Below the pieces are notes generated by a model. The model was not told where the DNA came from and ran no database searches. It saw only the letters and a program-made list of their open reading frames with translations. The position numbers and the translations under genes were made by a program. DNA of 50,822 bases. Origin: Streptococcus suis YS56. GTDB taxonomy: Bacteria; Bacillota; Bacilli; Lactobacillales; Streptococcaceae. How positions within the stretch are numbered: the first letter of the stretch is position 1; each line of letters opens with the position of its first letter. Positions 1 through 8,058 of this stretch are shown here, one piece after another. The stretch is taken from assembly GCF_000440115.1 (NCBI RefSeq), contig NZ_ALMY01000003.1, positions 1-50,822 on the forward strand. The letters run 5' to 3'.

Positions 1-66
1 GCTGAGTTATTGAGGAGATTTCAATCGGTTGAGTATTCTTTGGAATACTATTTTAAAACTAAATGA
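1..66 (+). CDS. C-terminal end of an unrecognised plus-strand gene
   Basis: An open frame enters from the left edge and stops at TGA 64-66. The last residues are charged and aromatic (ending SLEYYFKTK). A strong terminator follows at once, so this looks like the true end of a transcription unit. It is probably chromosomal or from a neighbouring element, because it runs opposite to the adjacent prophage genes. I do not recognise the family from 21 residues. Confidence 0.5.
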   Translation, partial: AELLRRFQSVEYSLEYYFKTK

Positions 67-78
67 CTATAAAACCAA

Positions 79-110
79 AAAGAGTCGCTTTCGCGGCTCT
101 TTTCTTTCTT
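79..110 (+). terminator. Rho-independent terminator after the left-edge gene
   Basis: A 9-bp stem (AAGAGTCGC at 80-88 paired with GCGGCTCTT at 93-101, one mismatch) has a TTTC loop and is followed by a T-rich tract. It lies 13 bp after the stop codon at 66 and ends that plus-strand unit. Confidence 0.85.
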
Positions 111-510
111 AACTATGCGTATAGATTTTCTCGAACATAAATATACAAATATATAAATGATGCAGATAATATCTAATTTTCAAAACTTGTAAAGTAGTTA
201 TACAAGAATAACAGAGGTTGCATTTTTATCTAATTAGAGAAAATGGGTACTTCTCCTATGGAATCCTTTCGTTTAAAGTTTTCTAGTCCTTTACAAGCAG
301 AGCAACACACTCGACGTGATGCGTATTTGGGAGTTCAAAGGTCCAGTGGACCTTTGAAGCAGCTTGCCGGAAAACAGGTAAGCAAGCTGGACAACCTAAA
401 TGCGTTTTTCTAACAAACCGACTACTTCTATGTGTGCTGATAGGTCTTACCTATATTATGGAACGAATTGAAATTGGATTAATTTTCGATAATACTGTGG
501 AACGATAATA
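111..510. other. Gene-poor left flank with a doubtful 56-codon ORF
   Basis: No convincing gene is present over about 400 bp. A plus-strand ORF of 56 codons runs 243-413, but it has no clear Shine-Dalgarno, no recognised domain and contains a large palindrome, so it may be only an open stretch. The region could hold the prophage attachment junction. I cannot place one because the other end of the prophage is outside the window. Confidence 0.4.
334..358. repeat. 25-bp near-perfect palindrome
   Basis: Two perfect 12-bp arms (TTCAAAGGTCCA at 334-345 and its complement at 347-358) flank a single central base. No T-tract follows, so it is not a standard terminator. It could be a protein-binding site, a recombination site or part of a dispersed chromosomal repeat. 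The symmetry is seen directly; the role is unknown. Confidence 0.7.
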
Positions 511-2241
511 CTAATCCATTAAATAGATATTTTCACAGTCATCACATAGAAAAGGAAAATCGTCACTTTTTGAACCCAAATCATAGCGACCACAACTCTC
601 ACAGTCTGTTACTTCATTGACTTCTCCACAATTCAGACATTTACCAAAATCTGTGATCTTTTCATCAACACATATCCATTCCTCCCCACACTCTTCACAC
701 GGTAAATCTAAAATGGGATCAGAGCCCCCATCTTTAATTATAGAATATCTGGAACTTTCCACTAAAGCCTTATAATCTGTGAATCCAGTGTTAATTATTT
801 CAACCAATCTATTACCTAGCCTAGATAGTTCGTTCTTTGAAACACCATCCATCTGGACAGGCAAATAAGTACCTTGAAACTCATTAAATTCAACCTCCCC
901 ATTAGTATAAGACACTTTTCCAATTGATTCTGAACTTGAACTTCCATCTTTTTGATATCTTAAATATAGGAAACTTTCGGAACCCTCATAGGCGTTAATA
1001 TCTGTATCAGCCTCAAAACTAATTAACTGACCATCTATTTTGTTTTCAATTTCGAATACAACACAATTTGAATCACAATCATTTAGTGCAGTATAATCGC
1101 TGAACTTTAAATACCCACTGAATCGGAAGCTTTCTTCAATCGAATCATAAAGTCTACTCAATTCATCATTGAATATAGCTAGAATCTGATTTCTATCTCG
1201 AATTGCTACCCCACTCTCACTTTCCTTTAATTCAAGAATTCTTTCTGATAGAATTGACTCTTCTTGTAAAAAGAATAATTCAGACTCAAATTCTTCCTCC
1301 TTACGCTCCTCCTCCGATTTAACTTCTGATGACATCTTTTGTATACCATCACATAATCCTTTTTGGACAGCCTCAATTGAAATTAATATTTTCCTATAGG
1401 CTGATTTATCTATCATTTTATTGTGAGCGATGTGATTTCTATTTACTTCAAATGTTCGGAAAGCTTCTAGAAAATTTTCTGGCAAAAAATCTGAGAATAT
1501 CATTTGCCACCAATCACTATATACAACTTGCTGGCTTTGTAAAATTTTTGTCAGACTTTCCAATTGTAAGTTGGGCTTAGATAGTTGCCTTATGTTCTCT
1601 TCGGAAAACTCCCACTTCTTTACTTTATTCGATAATATAACATGTAAATCCCCCGTATCTATAGACATCAAACGCTCATCTACATCCTTGAAATTATCAA
1701 TGATTGCTTTGTAACCACCCAATCTACTTTTGTGTTTTTCTTGAATTTTTAATGGTACAAGTTTCCACCAATGAATCCCAAATTTCCTATTCATTACCAT
1801 TGTAATAAATTTTCTAGCTAAATTTTCAACCATAAAAATTCTTGGGTATAAATCAGTTGCTAAAAATTCAGACTCAGCATCATACAACCAAAATATTTTT
1901 TTATGTTTAGCTTTGATAAAGTTTTTCACTAGAACCTTTAATCGTTCAAGATAGTCATTTTTAAAGTTAAGGCTGTAATTTTCACTTTGAATTGAAACTT
2001 CAAGTTCATAACTATTTCCATAGGTATTAAATTTTACACCGATTTTCCAAATACACTCTTCAGAATGGAAATCAATAACATAAAGTGGTACTTCAGTTAG
2101 GCTATGAAATTGACTATCTACAGATTCATCATCAATTAATCCTGATTCGACCATAAAAGTTTGAAATTCCATCATGTAACTATCGAAATTATCAACCACT
2201 TTTTCCTCTGCAATTGCTACAAATTCAACCAATGTCTGCAA
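511..2241 (-). CDS. HEPN-domain protein with C-terminal zinc ribbons (candidate RNase/defence effector)
   Basis: The protein has about 576 residues from a TTG start at 2241, chosen because GGAGG lies 10 nt upstream and the promoter -10 box covers the upstream ATG codons. Around residues 140-310 is a helical block with a WW pair, a GDL segment and the motif RNHIAH, the R-x4-H signature of HEPN ribonucleases, most like Swt1/ApeA-type HEPN domains. The C-terminal 60 residues carry four CxxC pairs, enough for two zinc ribbons. HEPN proteins often act as toxins or anti-phage RNases, so a conversion or abortive-infection role is inferred. It lies just downstream of the recombinases on the same strand, but with its own promoter. 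Function is unproven. Confidence 0.6.
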   Translation of the reverse strand: MQTLVEFVAIAEEKVVDNFDSYMMEFQTFMVESGLIDDESVDSQFHSLTEVPLYVIDFHSEECIWKIGVKFNTYGNSYELEVSIQSENYSLNFKNDYLERLKVLVKNFIKAKHKKIFWLYDAESEFLATDLYPRIFMVENLARKFITMVMNRKFGIHWWKLVPLKIQEKHKSRLGGYKAIIDNFKDVDERLMSIDTGDLHVILSNKVKKWEFSEENIRQLSKPNLQLESLTKILQSQQVVYSDWWQMIFSDFLPENFLEAFRTFEVNRNHIAHNKMIDKSAYRKILISIEAVQKGLCDGIQKMSSEVKSEEERKEEEFESELFFLQEESILSERILELKESESGVAIRDRNQILAIFNDELSRLYDSIEESFRFSGYLKFSDYTALNDCDSNCVVFEIENKIDGQLISFEADTDINAYEGSESFLYLRYQKDGSSSSESIGKVSYTNGEVEFNEFQGTYLPVQMDGVSKNELSRLGNRLVEIINTGFTDYKALVESSRYSIIKDGGSDPILDLPCEECGEEWICVDEKITDFGKCLNCGEVNEVTDCESCGRYDLGSKSDDFPFLCDDCENIYLMD

Positions 2242-2274
2242 TATCTTATGACCTCCAAATTGTACTACCATTCG

Positions 2275-2283
2275 ATTATACCA
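2275..2283 (-). promoter_or_regulatory. Extended -10 promoter for the HEPN gene
   Basis: On the minus strand TGGTATAAT gives a perfect -10 hexamer with the TG extension, about 35 nt upstream of the TTG start and about 30 nt past the stop of the preceding recombinase. The -35 is weak, which is usual for extended -10 promoters. It makes the HEPN gene an independent unit. Confidence 0.6.
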
Positions 2284-2314
2284 CAAAAAACTGCAACCTA
2301 ATGGTCACAGTCAC

Positions 2315-3703
2315 TTACAAGTCTACCTCAGTTCCTTCTAAAAATCTGACTGTTATTTGCCCATCCTCCGCAATTGTGACACTATCCAACACCTGACACA
2401 TCTCATACGAATCGAATTCCCAGGATGGCTTGTTTATCACTTCAGCCAACTTTGTACTATAATGCTTTTCTAGCGGACGATTTTCTTCTAGAATCTTATT
2501 CCACTTCCCATGCAACAGATCCACGTTCTCACTCAATAGTTCTACAGCCATTACTACGGCTTTCTCTAGCGTTTCTTCATCAATGTGGTTATTCTGACAG
2601 CCAATCTGTCCTTTGACTCTATAGCGATTGTTACATTGCCAAACCTTGCGTTTACCTCGACTGGTTGTCCAGTTCTTTCGACCAAAGGCTGAACCACATT
2701 CTGTACAGAACACCTTAGTTGTAAAATGGTTATCGTCATTTTGCATGATATAGGACTTGAGCTGATGCTCCTCTCGGTAGGCTTTCCTCCTTGCAAATTC
2801 CAACTGTACTAATTCCCAAGTGTCTTTGTCAATAATAGCTTCATGGCTATTTTCTACATAGTATTGGTTAACTTGACCGTCATTTTGAACTCGTTTCTTA
2901 GTCAGAAAATCAACTGTATATGTCTTTTGCAATAAGGCATCACCTTTGTACTTTTCATTTTGAAGCATTTTCTGTATAGCACTTGGATACCAATTTGCCT
3001 TTCCAGTCCAACCAGGTATTTCATTGTCATTCAAATACTTAGCCATGGACTCAGGACTATACCCCTCTAAGAATTTCTCATATATGAATTTAACTGTTTC
3101 AGCTTGCTGAGGATTAATGATAAGCCTACCGTTCTCATCTTTGTCATAACCCATGAACTTTGTGGTATTCACGCGCACTTCACCACGTTCAAACTTCTTA
3201 CGAATTCCCCATGTCGCATTCTCTGAAATGGAACGTGACTCATCCTGTGCCAAGGAAGAAAGGATTGTTAGAAGAACCTCACCTTTTGAATCTAGGCTGT
3301 CTATATTCTCCTTTTCAAAAGTTACACCAACACCCAGTTCTTTCAGCTCTCGGACATACTTGATACAATCAAGGGTGTTTCTGGCAAACCGACTGATCGA
3401 CTTGACCAAAATCCTATCTACCTTACCTGCCCTACAATCTTGTATCAAGCGGTTAAAGGCTTCACGTTTTTTGGTATTGGTTGCTGAGATGCCCTCATCC
3501 GCATAGATGTCAACTAACTCATAGTCCTCGTGTTTGGAGATATACTCTCGGTAGTAATTAACTTGGTTTTCATAACTTGATAGCTGTTCTTCTTGGTCGG
3601 TGGACACTCGGCAATATGCTGCTACATTGATTTTCTTCCTGACTTGATGAAGAACGCTGGTCTGCACTTTCTTGGCCGGAATAACTGTAATACTTTTCCC
3701 CAT
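2315..3703 (-). CDS. Large serine recombinase (downstream member of a tandem pair)
   Basis: The protein has 462 residues. The N-terminal resolvase domain has the catalytic serine in YCRVSTDQ (Ser34), followed by the recombinase domain and a zinc ribbon (CTECGSAFGRK with a later CNN/GCQNN). It catalyses integration or excision between attP and attB through 2-bp staggered cuts. AAAGGG lies 8 nt before the ATG. The start overlaps the end of the other recombinase gene by about 130 bp in a different frame, so the two are co-transcribed and perhaps act together. The C-terminus is somewhat short for the class, ending in a strand-rich segment rather than a long coiled coil. Confidence 0.9.
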   Translation of the reverse strand: MGKSITVIPAKKVQTSVLHQVRKKINVAAYCRVSTDQEEQLSSYENQVNYYREYISKHEDYELVDIYADEGISATNTKKREAFNRLIQDCRAGKVDRILVKSISRFARNTLDCIKYVRELKELGVGVTFEKENIDSLDSKGEVLLTILSSLAQDESRSISENATWGIRKKFERGEVRVNTTKFMGYDKDENGRLIINPQQAETVKFIYEKFLEGYSPESMAKYLNDNEIPGWTGKANWYPSAIQKMLQNEKYKGDALLQKTYTVDFLTKKRVQNDGQVNQYYVENSHEAIIDKDTWELVQLEFARRKAYREEHQLKSYIMQNDDNHFTTKVFCTECGSAFGRKNWTTSRGKRKVWQCNNRYRVKGQIGCQNNHIDEETLEKAVVMAVELLSENVDLLHGKWNKILEENRPLEKHYSTKLAEVINKPSWEFDSYEMCQVLDSVTIAEDGQITVRFLEGTEVDL

Positions 3704-4811
3704 TTCTATCCCTTTCTATTACTGTAACTGGTGAGATTATCTCCCAATTTGAAATATCTACTTCAGGCACTCGCATCCCCTGACAAGCTACTTTTCCCTC
3801 TTTTATGTATCTGGAACAGCACCAAACAATTTTTTTCTTATAGGAAACTTGTCTCTTTAATGTCGAACCACAATGCTGACACTTTAACAACCCTGTAAAT
3901 TTATAGGTTTTGTTTCTACCTTGTTGCCATCTTCTACTATTTAGCTTATCTTGGACTCTTTGCCAATCTTCTTTTGAAATAATGGCTTCATGATTATCTT
4001 CTATCAAGTATTGTTCAAGTTCGCCTTGGTTCAATTTTTTGGGACCATTCACACCATCATGGAAATACTTCTGCAGTAAGACTGAACCTTTGTATTTTTC
4101 ATTGCTTAACATTTGACGGATTGTGGTGTCATGCCATTTAGCACCTGTAACAGTCTCAACTCCCTTTTCATTTAACTGTTTGGCAATACGATGTGTACCA
4201 TTTCCTGCAAGGTAAAGTGCAAATATTTCCCTTACTATTAAGGCTTCTTCTGGATTGATAATCAACTCACCGTTTTCGTCGACATCGTATCCTAAGAATC
4301 GCTTGGTGTTAATGACTAACTCTCCTCGTTGGAATTTCTTCTGAAAAGCCCAACGTTGATTGCCACTCATACTCCTTAACTCGTCCTCTGCAATACTAGC
4401 TAATACTGAAAGCATCACTTCCCCTTCACTTGAAAGGGTATGAATGTTTTGTTCCTCAAAGAATATGTCTACTCCAATTGCCTTCAGTTCACGACTAATT
4501 TCAAGAACTGTAACCGTGTTTCTAGCAAAGCGGGCAATAGACTTGGTATGGATAACATCAATCATACCTTTACGACAATCTTCAATCATGGCTTGAAAAT
4601 TTGGACGATTATCCATAGAACCAGATATACCTCTATCATGATAAACACCTACAAAATCAATATCGTCTCTATTGGAATACAGGTTTTCAAAATACTGTTT
4701 CTGATTTTCTAACGATTCTAACTGACTTCCATTGGTCGTCGAAACTCGAATGTAGGCACAGATCCTCTGCTTATGTTTTTGTTTATTGACTCTAATCTTT
4801 TTTACGGACAT
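3570..4811 (-). CDS. Large serine recombinase (upstream member of a tandem pair)
   Basis: The protein has 413 residues, with catalytic Ser24 in AYIRVSTT, an Arg-rich resolvase core (FARNTVTV), a recombinase domain and a zinc ribbon (CQHCGSTLKR, later WCCSR and ACQG). AAGGAG lies 5 nt before the ATG. Its last 44 codons overlap the next recombinase gene out of frame. It is similar to its neighbour in layout but clearly diverged, so the pair is an old duplication or two independent acquisitions. Such pairs may divide integration and excision or form a mixed synapse, which is inference. Upstream lies a regulatory cassette and a small leader ORF. Confidence 0.9.
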   Translation of the reverse strand: MSVKKIRVNKQKHKQRICAYIRVSTTNGSQLESLENQKQYFENLYSNRDDIDFVGVYHDRGISGSMDNRPNFQAMIEDCRKGMIDVIHTKSIARFARNTVTVLEISRELKAIGVDIFFEEQNIHTLSSEGEVMLSVLASIAEDELRSMSGNQRWAFQKKFQRGELVINTKRFLGYDVDENGELIINPEEALIVREIFALYLAGNGTHRIAKQLNEKGVETVTGAKWHDTTIRQMLSNEKYKGSVLLQKYFHDGVNGPKKLNQGELEQYLIEDNHEAIISKEDWQRVQDKLNSRRWQQGRNKTYKFTGLLKCQHCGSTLKRQVSYKKKIVWCCSRYIKEGKVACQGMRVPEVDISNWEIISPVTVIERDRNGEKYYSYSGQESADQRSSSSQEENQCSSILPSVHRPRRTAIKL

Positions 4812-4927
4812 TTACTCTCCTTCCTATGTAATGGCACACTATATATCACTCTAAAGGGAAAATTAGTCAAGTTATCAGACCAACTAATTCGACCTGATAA
4901 ATTTATGCCACAGTTCATGGAATACAA
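4802..4927 (-). CDS. Possible 41-codon leader peptide overlapping the recombinase start
   Basis: A TTG codon 5 nt after a perfect AGGAGG opens a 41-residue frame (an internal ATG is at 4918). Its TAA at 4804-4802 lies just inside the start of the recombinase gene at 4811. This is the reading frame served by the Shine-Dalgarno of the repeated CTTACYTAGTAAG cassette. It matches no family I know. It may be a leader peptide coupling translation, or an accident. Confidence 0.3.
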   Translation of the reverse strand: MYSMNCGINLSGRISWSDNLTNFPFRVIYSVPLHRKESKCP

Positions 4928-4931
4928 ATAT

Positions 4932-5024
4932 TCCTCCTACCTTACTAGGTAGGTTTGGGAGTAATTTTTCCGCACTTATTGGAAAAAAAGGCAAAAAAAT
5001 AAAGCCTGATGTTTCCACCAGGCC
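4932..5024 (-). repeat. Regulatory repeat cassette, copy A (terminator, A/T block, hairpin, Shine-Dalgarno)
   Basis: Read on the minus strand: a terminator-like hairpin (GCCTGGTG/CATCAGGC with a T-tract) ends the lipoprotein unit, then TTTTTCC/GGAAAAA arms, then CCTACC-TAGTAA-GGTAGG (4936-4953) directly against AGGAGGA. A sister copy about 90 bp long lies at 7877-7967, and shorter relatives lie at 38,530 and 38,750. The last hairpin shares bases with the Shine-Dalgarno, so it could be an operator in DNA or a translational switch in RNA. Confidence 0.65.
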
Positions 5025-5184
5025 AAATTTAATAAAAAACTCAAATAGAAACCGCCCTATACAGGTTAATTTCCCACTCCATTTCAAGGTAGTTTTCCCT
5101 ATTACCAACTAATCAATCCAAAAGAAATTTGATATGCGGGAAGGAGAGAAATAATCAATATTAATTTTATCTAATATTTTACCG

Positions 5185-5925
5185 TTAATAAGAAGTCAAA
5201 ATTTCATCTTGACTAAAGAAAACATCAATTTTTTGATTATCTGGTGACTTGTTGCTTTCTAAGACATACTTCTGACCATTTCTTTCAACAAATAAAATAA
5301 GTTCTGTTCCTGCTTCATTCACATAGCAATCATTGAGGATATACAGTTCTCCTTCTCCGATCACATAACCATAAAACTGGAATGATATTGGATTACCGTT
5401 CAAAAATACGAACTTAAGTAATTCATCGGGTACTGAGTAACCGTAATATTTTTGCTGTGTAGCTGGAGTCCCTTGAAGATAACGTATATTTTTTTTCTTG
5501 GCATAAGTTTCTATTAAATCAGAAGTTTCCGAAGTAGAAAAATCCCTTACTTGTCCTTCTTCCCCCAACAAGTCATGCAACACCATTTCGATTAACTCTT
5601 TGTCTGAGGAAAATTCTTGTTTGAGTTCCTCTGCTTTCATTACCATTGCAGAAAATGTTGTTTGAACGCTTTGTTGCTGTTCTTGAGGTAAAGATTCAAT
5701 ATAATGACGTTGTTCATCTCGAGATTGAATAAGAATACTACGATAATAACTTTCCGATTTCGAATAGGTTATATCAGATTCCTCCGAATTTGTTTGAGAT
5801 TGCTCAATTTTCCTAATAGTTGATGAAGTAGAACTACCATTATTTGATGTAATATTTGTTTTTTCAAAATTACATGCAGACAAGAATACCAGTAAACCTG
5901 CTGTTAAAATGAAAAATCTTTTCAT
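5185..5925 (-). CDS. Lipoprotein, probable lysogenic-conversion or superinfection-exclusion protein
   Basis: The protein has 246 residues from the ATG at 5925, which has AGAAAGGA upstream; a longer in-frame start has no such site. The N-terminus is a clear lipoprotein signal (KR, hydrophobic stretch, lipobox LSAC with the modified Cys at residue 18). A Ser/Thr/Asn-rich linker follows, then a mixed globular part. It should be anchored outside the membrane. The position between the lysis genes and the recombinases, on its own small unit, is where temperate streptococcal phages keep conversion genes such as the Ltp exclusion lipoprotein of TP-J34. No sequence match to Ltp is claimed. Confidence 0.6.
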   Translation of the reverse strand: MKRFFILTAGLLVFLSACNFEKTNITSNNGSSTSSTIRKIEQSQTNSEESDITYSKSESYYRSILIQSRDEQRHYIESLPQEQQQSVQTTFSAMVMKAEELKQEFSSDKELIEMVLHDLLGEEGQVRDFSTSETSDLIETYAKKKNIRYLQGTPATQQKYYGYSVPDELLKFVFLNGNPISFQFYGYVIGEGELYILNDCYVNEAGTELILFVERNGQKYVLESNKSPDNQKIDVFFSQDEILTSY

Positions 5926-6032
5926 GAGCAAATCCTTTCTATATATTAATTTATCCTTATTATACAAGTAATTGCTCTATTTTTCAATCAGAAATAGTAG
6001 GACAGAAAACTATTTTTTATAGCAATCAAAGA

Positions 6033-6077
6033 ATTGATTGAAGAAATTAGCCTAAACTAGACTTTTCTTCAATCAAT
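6033..6077. terminator. Long inverted repeat, probable bidirectional-type terminator after the lysin
   Basis: Two perfect 14-bp arms (ATTGATTGAAGAAA at 6033-6046 and its complement at 6064-6077) are separated by 17 bases, 53 bp past the stop of the lysin gene. The T-tract is poor, so terminator function is likely but not certain. Confidence 0.55.
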
Positions 6078-6129
6078 ATTAATTCAAATCTTTAGTCAAT
6101 ATTCTAAATAAAATGTTGGATATGTAAAA

Positions 6130-7713
6130 TTACACAATCGTTCCAAATTTTGTTCCATTTTGTACACGCCACGCAACATAGCGACGTTCGCCAGAATATG
6201 AAACATAGCTTAGCCAAATATGACCATCATTGACTACATAGGAGTCATAACTAAAGGATTCTCCTGAGTTGTATTGTCCTACTACTCCACCACTACGACT
6301 AGGATGATTACGAATCGTTACTGTCTGATTTGGATAGAATCTGCCTGTTTCTGAAACCCGAGTAAATTGAGTCGAGTTTTGTGAACCAGACGTTGAATTT
6401 GGTTCATCAATCGTTCCAAATTTCGTTCCATTTTGTACACGCCACGCAACATAGCGACGTTCGCCAGAATATGAAACATAGCTTAACCAAATATGACCAT
6501 CATTAACTACATAGGAGTCATAACTAAAGGATTCTCCTGAGTTGTATTGTCCAACTACTCCACCACTACGACTAGGATGATTACGAATCGTTACTGTCTG
6601 ATTTGGATAGAATCTACCTGTTTCTGGAATCCGAGTAAAAGGTATGTTTGGAGTAGTTGATGAGTCAGTATAATCTCCTAATGCAGGATCCACACTACTA
6701 TCAATCAGTTCAAGTTTCCCATTATTTTGTCGCTTAATCGCTTCATATGTAGGTAATAATAATGATTTATAATGTTCAAAGCCACTCTCAGCATAATCGC
6801 TCTTAGCTCCTCCTATCCTGAATAATCCTTTGCAAAAATCATCTATGTTGTTAACATTTGAGACTTTATACAAACCATTCTCATTTGACAATATATATGT
6901 ATAAGCCTTGAAGTAATCTTCCATTGAGTTAAAATGGACATAATATCCGCCTTCCGAGGTTGGTCTTGCTGTTCCTCTTCGCATAGAAATTCCTAAGTGT
7001 GTTGGTGCATGAAACGGTTCAGAAATTCCACTCCAGTTATTATCGACTTGCCCCACTGACGATACATTAGGGTTGCCCCAGTGACTTTCAATAAACATCT
7101 GAGCTAATAAAAAACTAGGTTTTAATGAATATTTTTGAGAATACTTAATAAGTAGACGGATATTTTCTTGAGAAATCATATTCCCAGCATTCACCAATGA
7201 ACCTCCAGAATAATCTGCAGAACTTGAAATATATCTCGGAAAAGCATATCCTCTAATTCTTCCATCTCCAATAACATAACTTCTTCGAGCGACAGCATTA
7301 CTAGAATTTCCCTCTATTGTGTGTACGTAATTTCCTTCAACCTTTTCAACAATGCCAATATGGTCTGCAAAGCCATCATTAGGTTGAGTAGTTTTACTCC
7401 AATGAAAAGTTATGATTGCACCTGGTTTTGGCACAATATTACCATCTTCATTCCAAATACCTAATTGTTTAAAAATTGAAATATGTCTATCAACTCCACA
7501 TTCTCTACCGATAATGTCTACCGCATTGGTTTTTATTGCTAGAAAAGAAATAAACGCATCACACCAATCATCTTGATACTTAACGGCATACCCTTGAGGA
7601 AGTGGATATACTGAATTGTACGTATCAATAAACATTTTATGTGTAGTTGTTCCTCCAGATACACCTATATATTTTTTAGCCTCTACTAAAATATTATTAG
7701 CTGTTGTTGCCAT
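6130..7713 (-). CDS. Modular endolysin: CHAP, glucosaminidase, two SH3b domains
   Basis: The protein has 527 residues, with AAAGGG 9 nt before the ATG. Residues 1-150 form a CHAP amidase/endopeptidase domain with Cys51, His118 and Glu134. Residues about 180-330 are a glucosaminidase-type domain with FIESHWG. Residues about 360-430 and 455-527 are two nearly identical SH3b wall-binding repeats. It should cut both peptide and glycan bonds of the streptococcal wall. It has no signal peptide, so it needs the holin. It is a second lytic enzyme beside the amidase and has its own upstream regulatory cassette, which suggests a later addition to the lysis module. Confidence 0.9.
   Translation of the reverse strand: MATTANNILVEAKKYIGVSGGTTTHKMFIDTYNSVYPLPQGYAVKYQDDWCDAFISFLAIKTNAVDIIGRECGVDRHISIFKQLGIWNEDGNIVPKPGAIITFHWSKTTQPNDGFADHIGIVEKVEGNYVHTIEGNSSNAVARRSYVIGDGRIRGYAFPRYISSSADYSGGSLVNAGNMISQENIRLLIKYSQKYSLKPSFLLAQMFIESHWGNPNVSSVGQVDNNWSGISEPFHAPTHLGISMRRGTARPTSEGGYYVHFNSMEDYFKAYTYILSNENGLYKVSNVNNIDDFCKGLFRIGGAKSDYAESGFEHYKSLLLPTYEAIKRQNNGKLELIDSSVDPALGDYTDSSTTPNIPFTRIPETGRFYPNQTVTIRNHPSRSGGVVGQYNSGESFSYDSYVVNDGHIWLSYVSYSGERRYVAWRVQNGTKFGTIDEPNSTSGSQNSTQFTRVSETGRFYPNQTVTIRNHPSRSGGVVGQYNSGESFSYDSYVVNDGHIWLSYVSYSGERRYVAWRVQNGTKFGTIV
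6136..6366 (-). repeat. SH3b-coding direct repeat, distal copy
   Basis: This copy encodes the last SH3b domain of the lysin. It is nearly identical over about 231 bp to 6409-6639 with a 273-bp offset. The few differences are mostly silent, so the duplication is recent or is kept uniform by gene conversion. Confidence 0.9.
6409..6639 (-). repeat. SH3b-coding direct repeat, proximal copy
   Basis: This is the partner of 6136-6366. Recombination between the copies would delete or add one wall-binding domain in frame, since the 273-bp offset is a multiple of three. Confidence 0.9.
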
Positions 7714-8058
7714 AATGTTCTACCCTTTATCTTTCTCTATTTATTTTATTTGTATATTTACTTATGTTAGAAACCATTTAATGAGTTGGACTTCTCATAT
7801 TAATCATCTCGATCACCTCCTTACTTACTAAGTACAGTTTGAGAGGATTTTGTTCAAAAAAATCTGAATTATTTATCCTCCTACCTTACTAGGTAGACTT
7901 AAGAGAAGATTTTCCGCATTTATTGGAAAAAAAGTAAAAAATAAAGCTTGATGTTCCAACCAGACTTATAACTTAATAATGAAATTCTAAACCAACCTAC
8001 AACTTTACCAGTCTTAACTGTTTCAGTTGAATAAATAGAGGAACTCATTCGCCATCCA
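7714..8058 (-). promoter_or_regulatory. Regulatory cassette copy B plus an extra site B' before the lysin
   Basis: This 345-bp stretch has no substantial gene. Copy B (7877-7967) matches copy A at 4932-5024 and includes CTACC-TAGTAA-GGTAG (7881-7896) against AGGAGG. A further site, TACTTAGTAAGTA followed by AGGAGG, lies at about 7818-7834 and serves a 9-codon ORF (ATG 7807, stop 7778). The lysin start is 65 bp further on. The arrangement looks like a duplicated leader region controlling lysin expression. Confidence 0.55.

Noticed and set aside
4884..5108. 74-residue minus-strand ORF
   Set aside because: It runs through the repeated terminator/hairpin cassette and has no ribosome site; it is better explained as control DNA.
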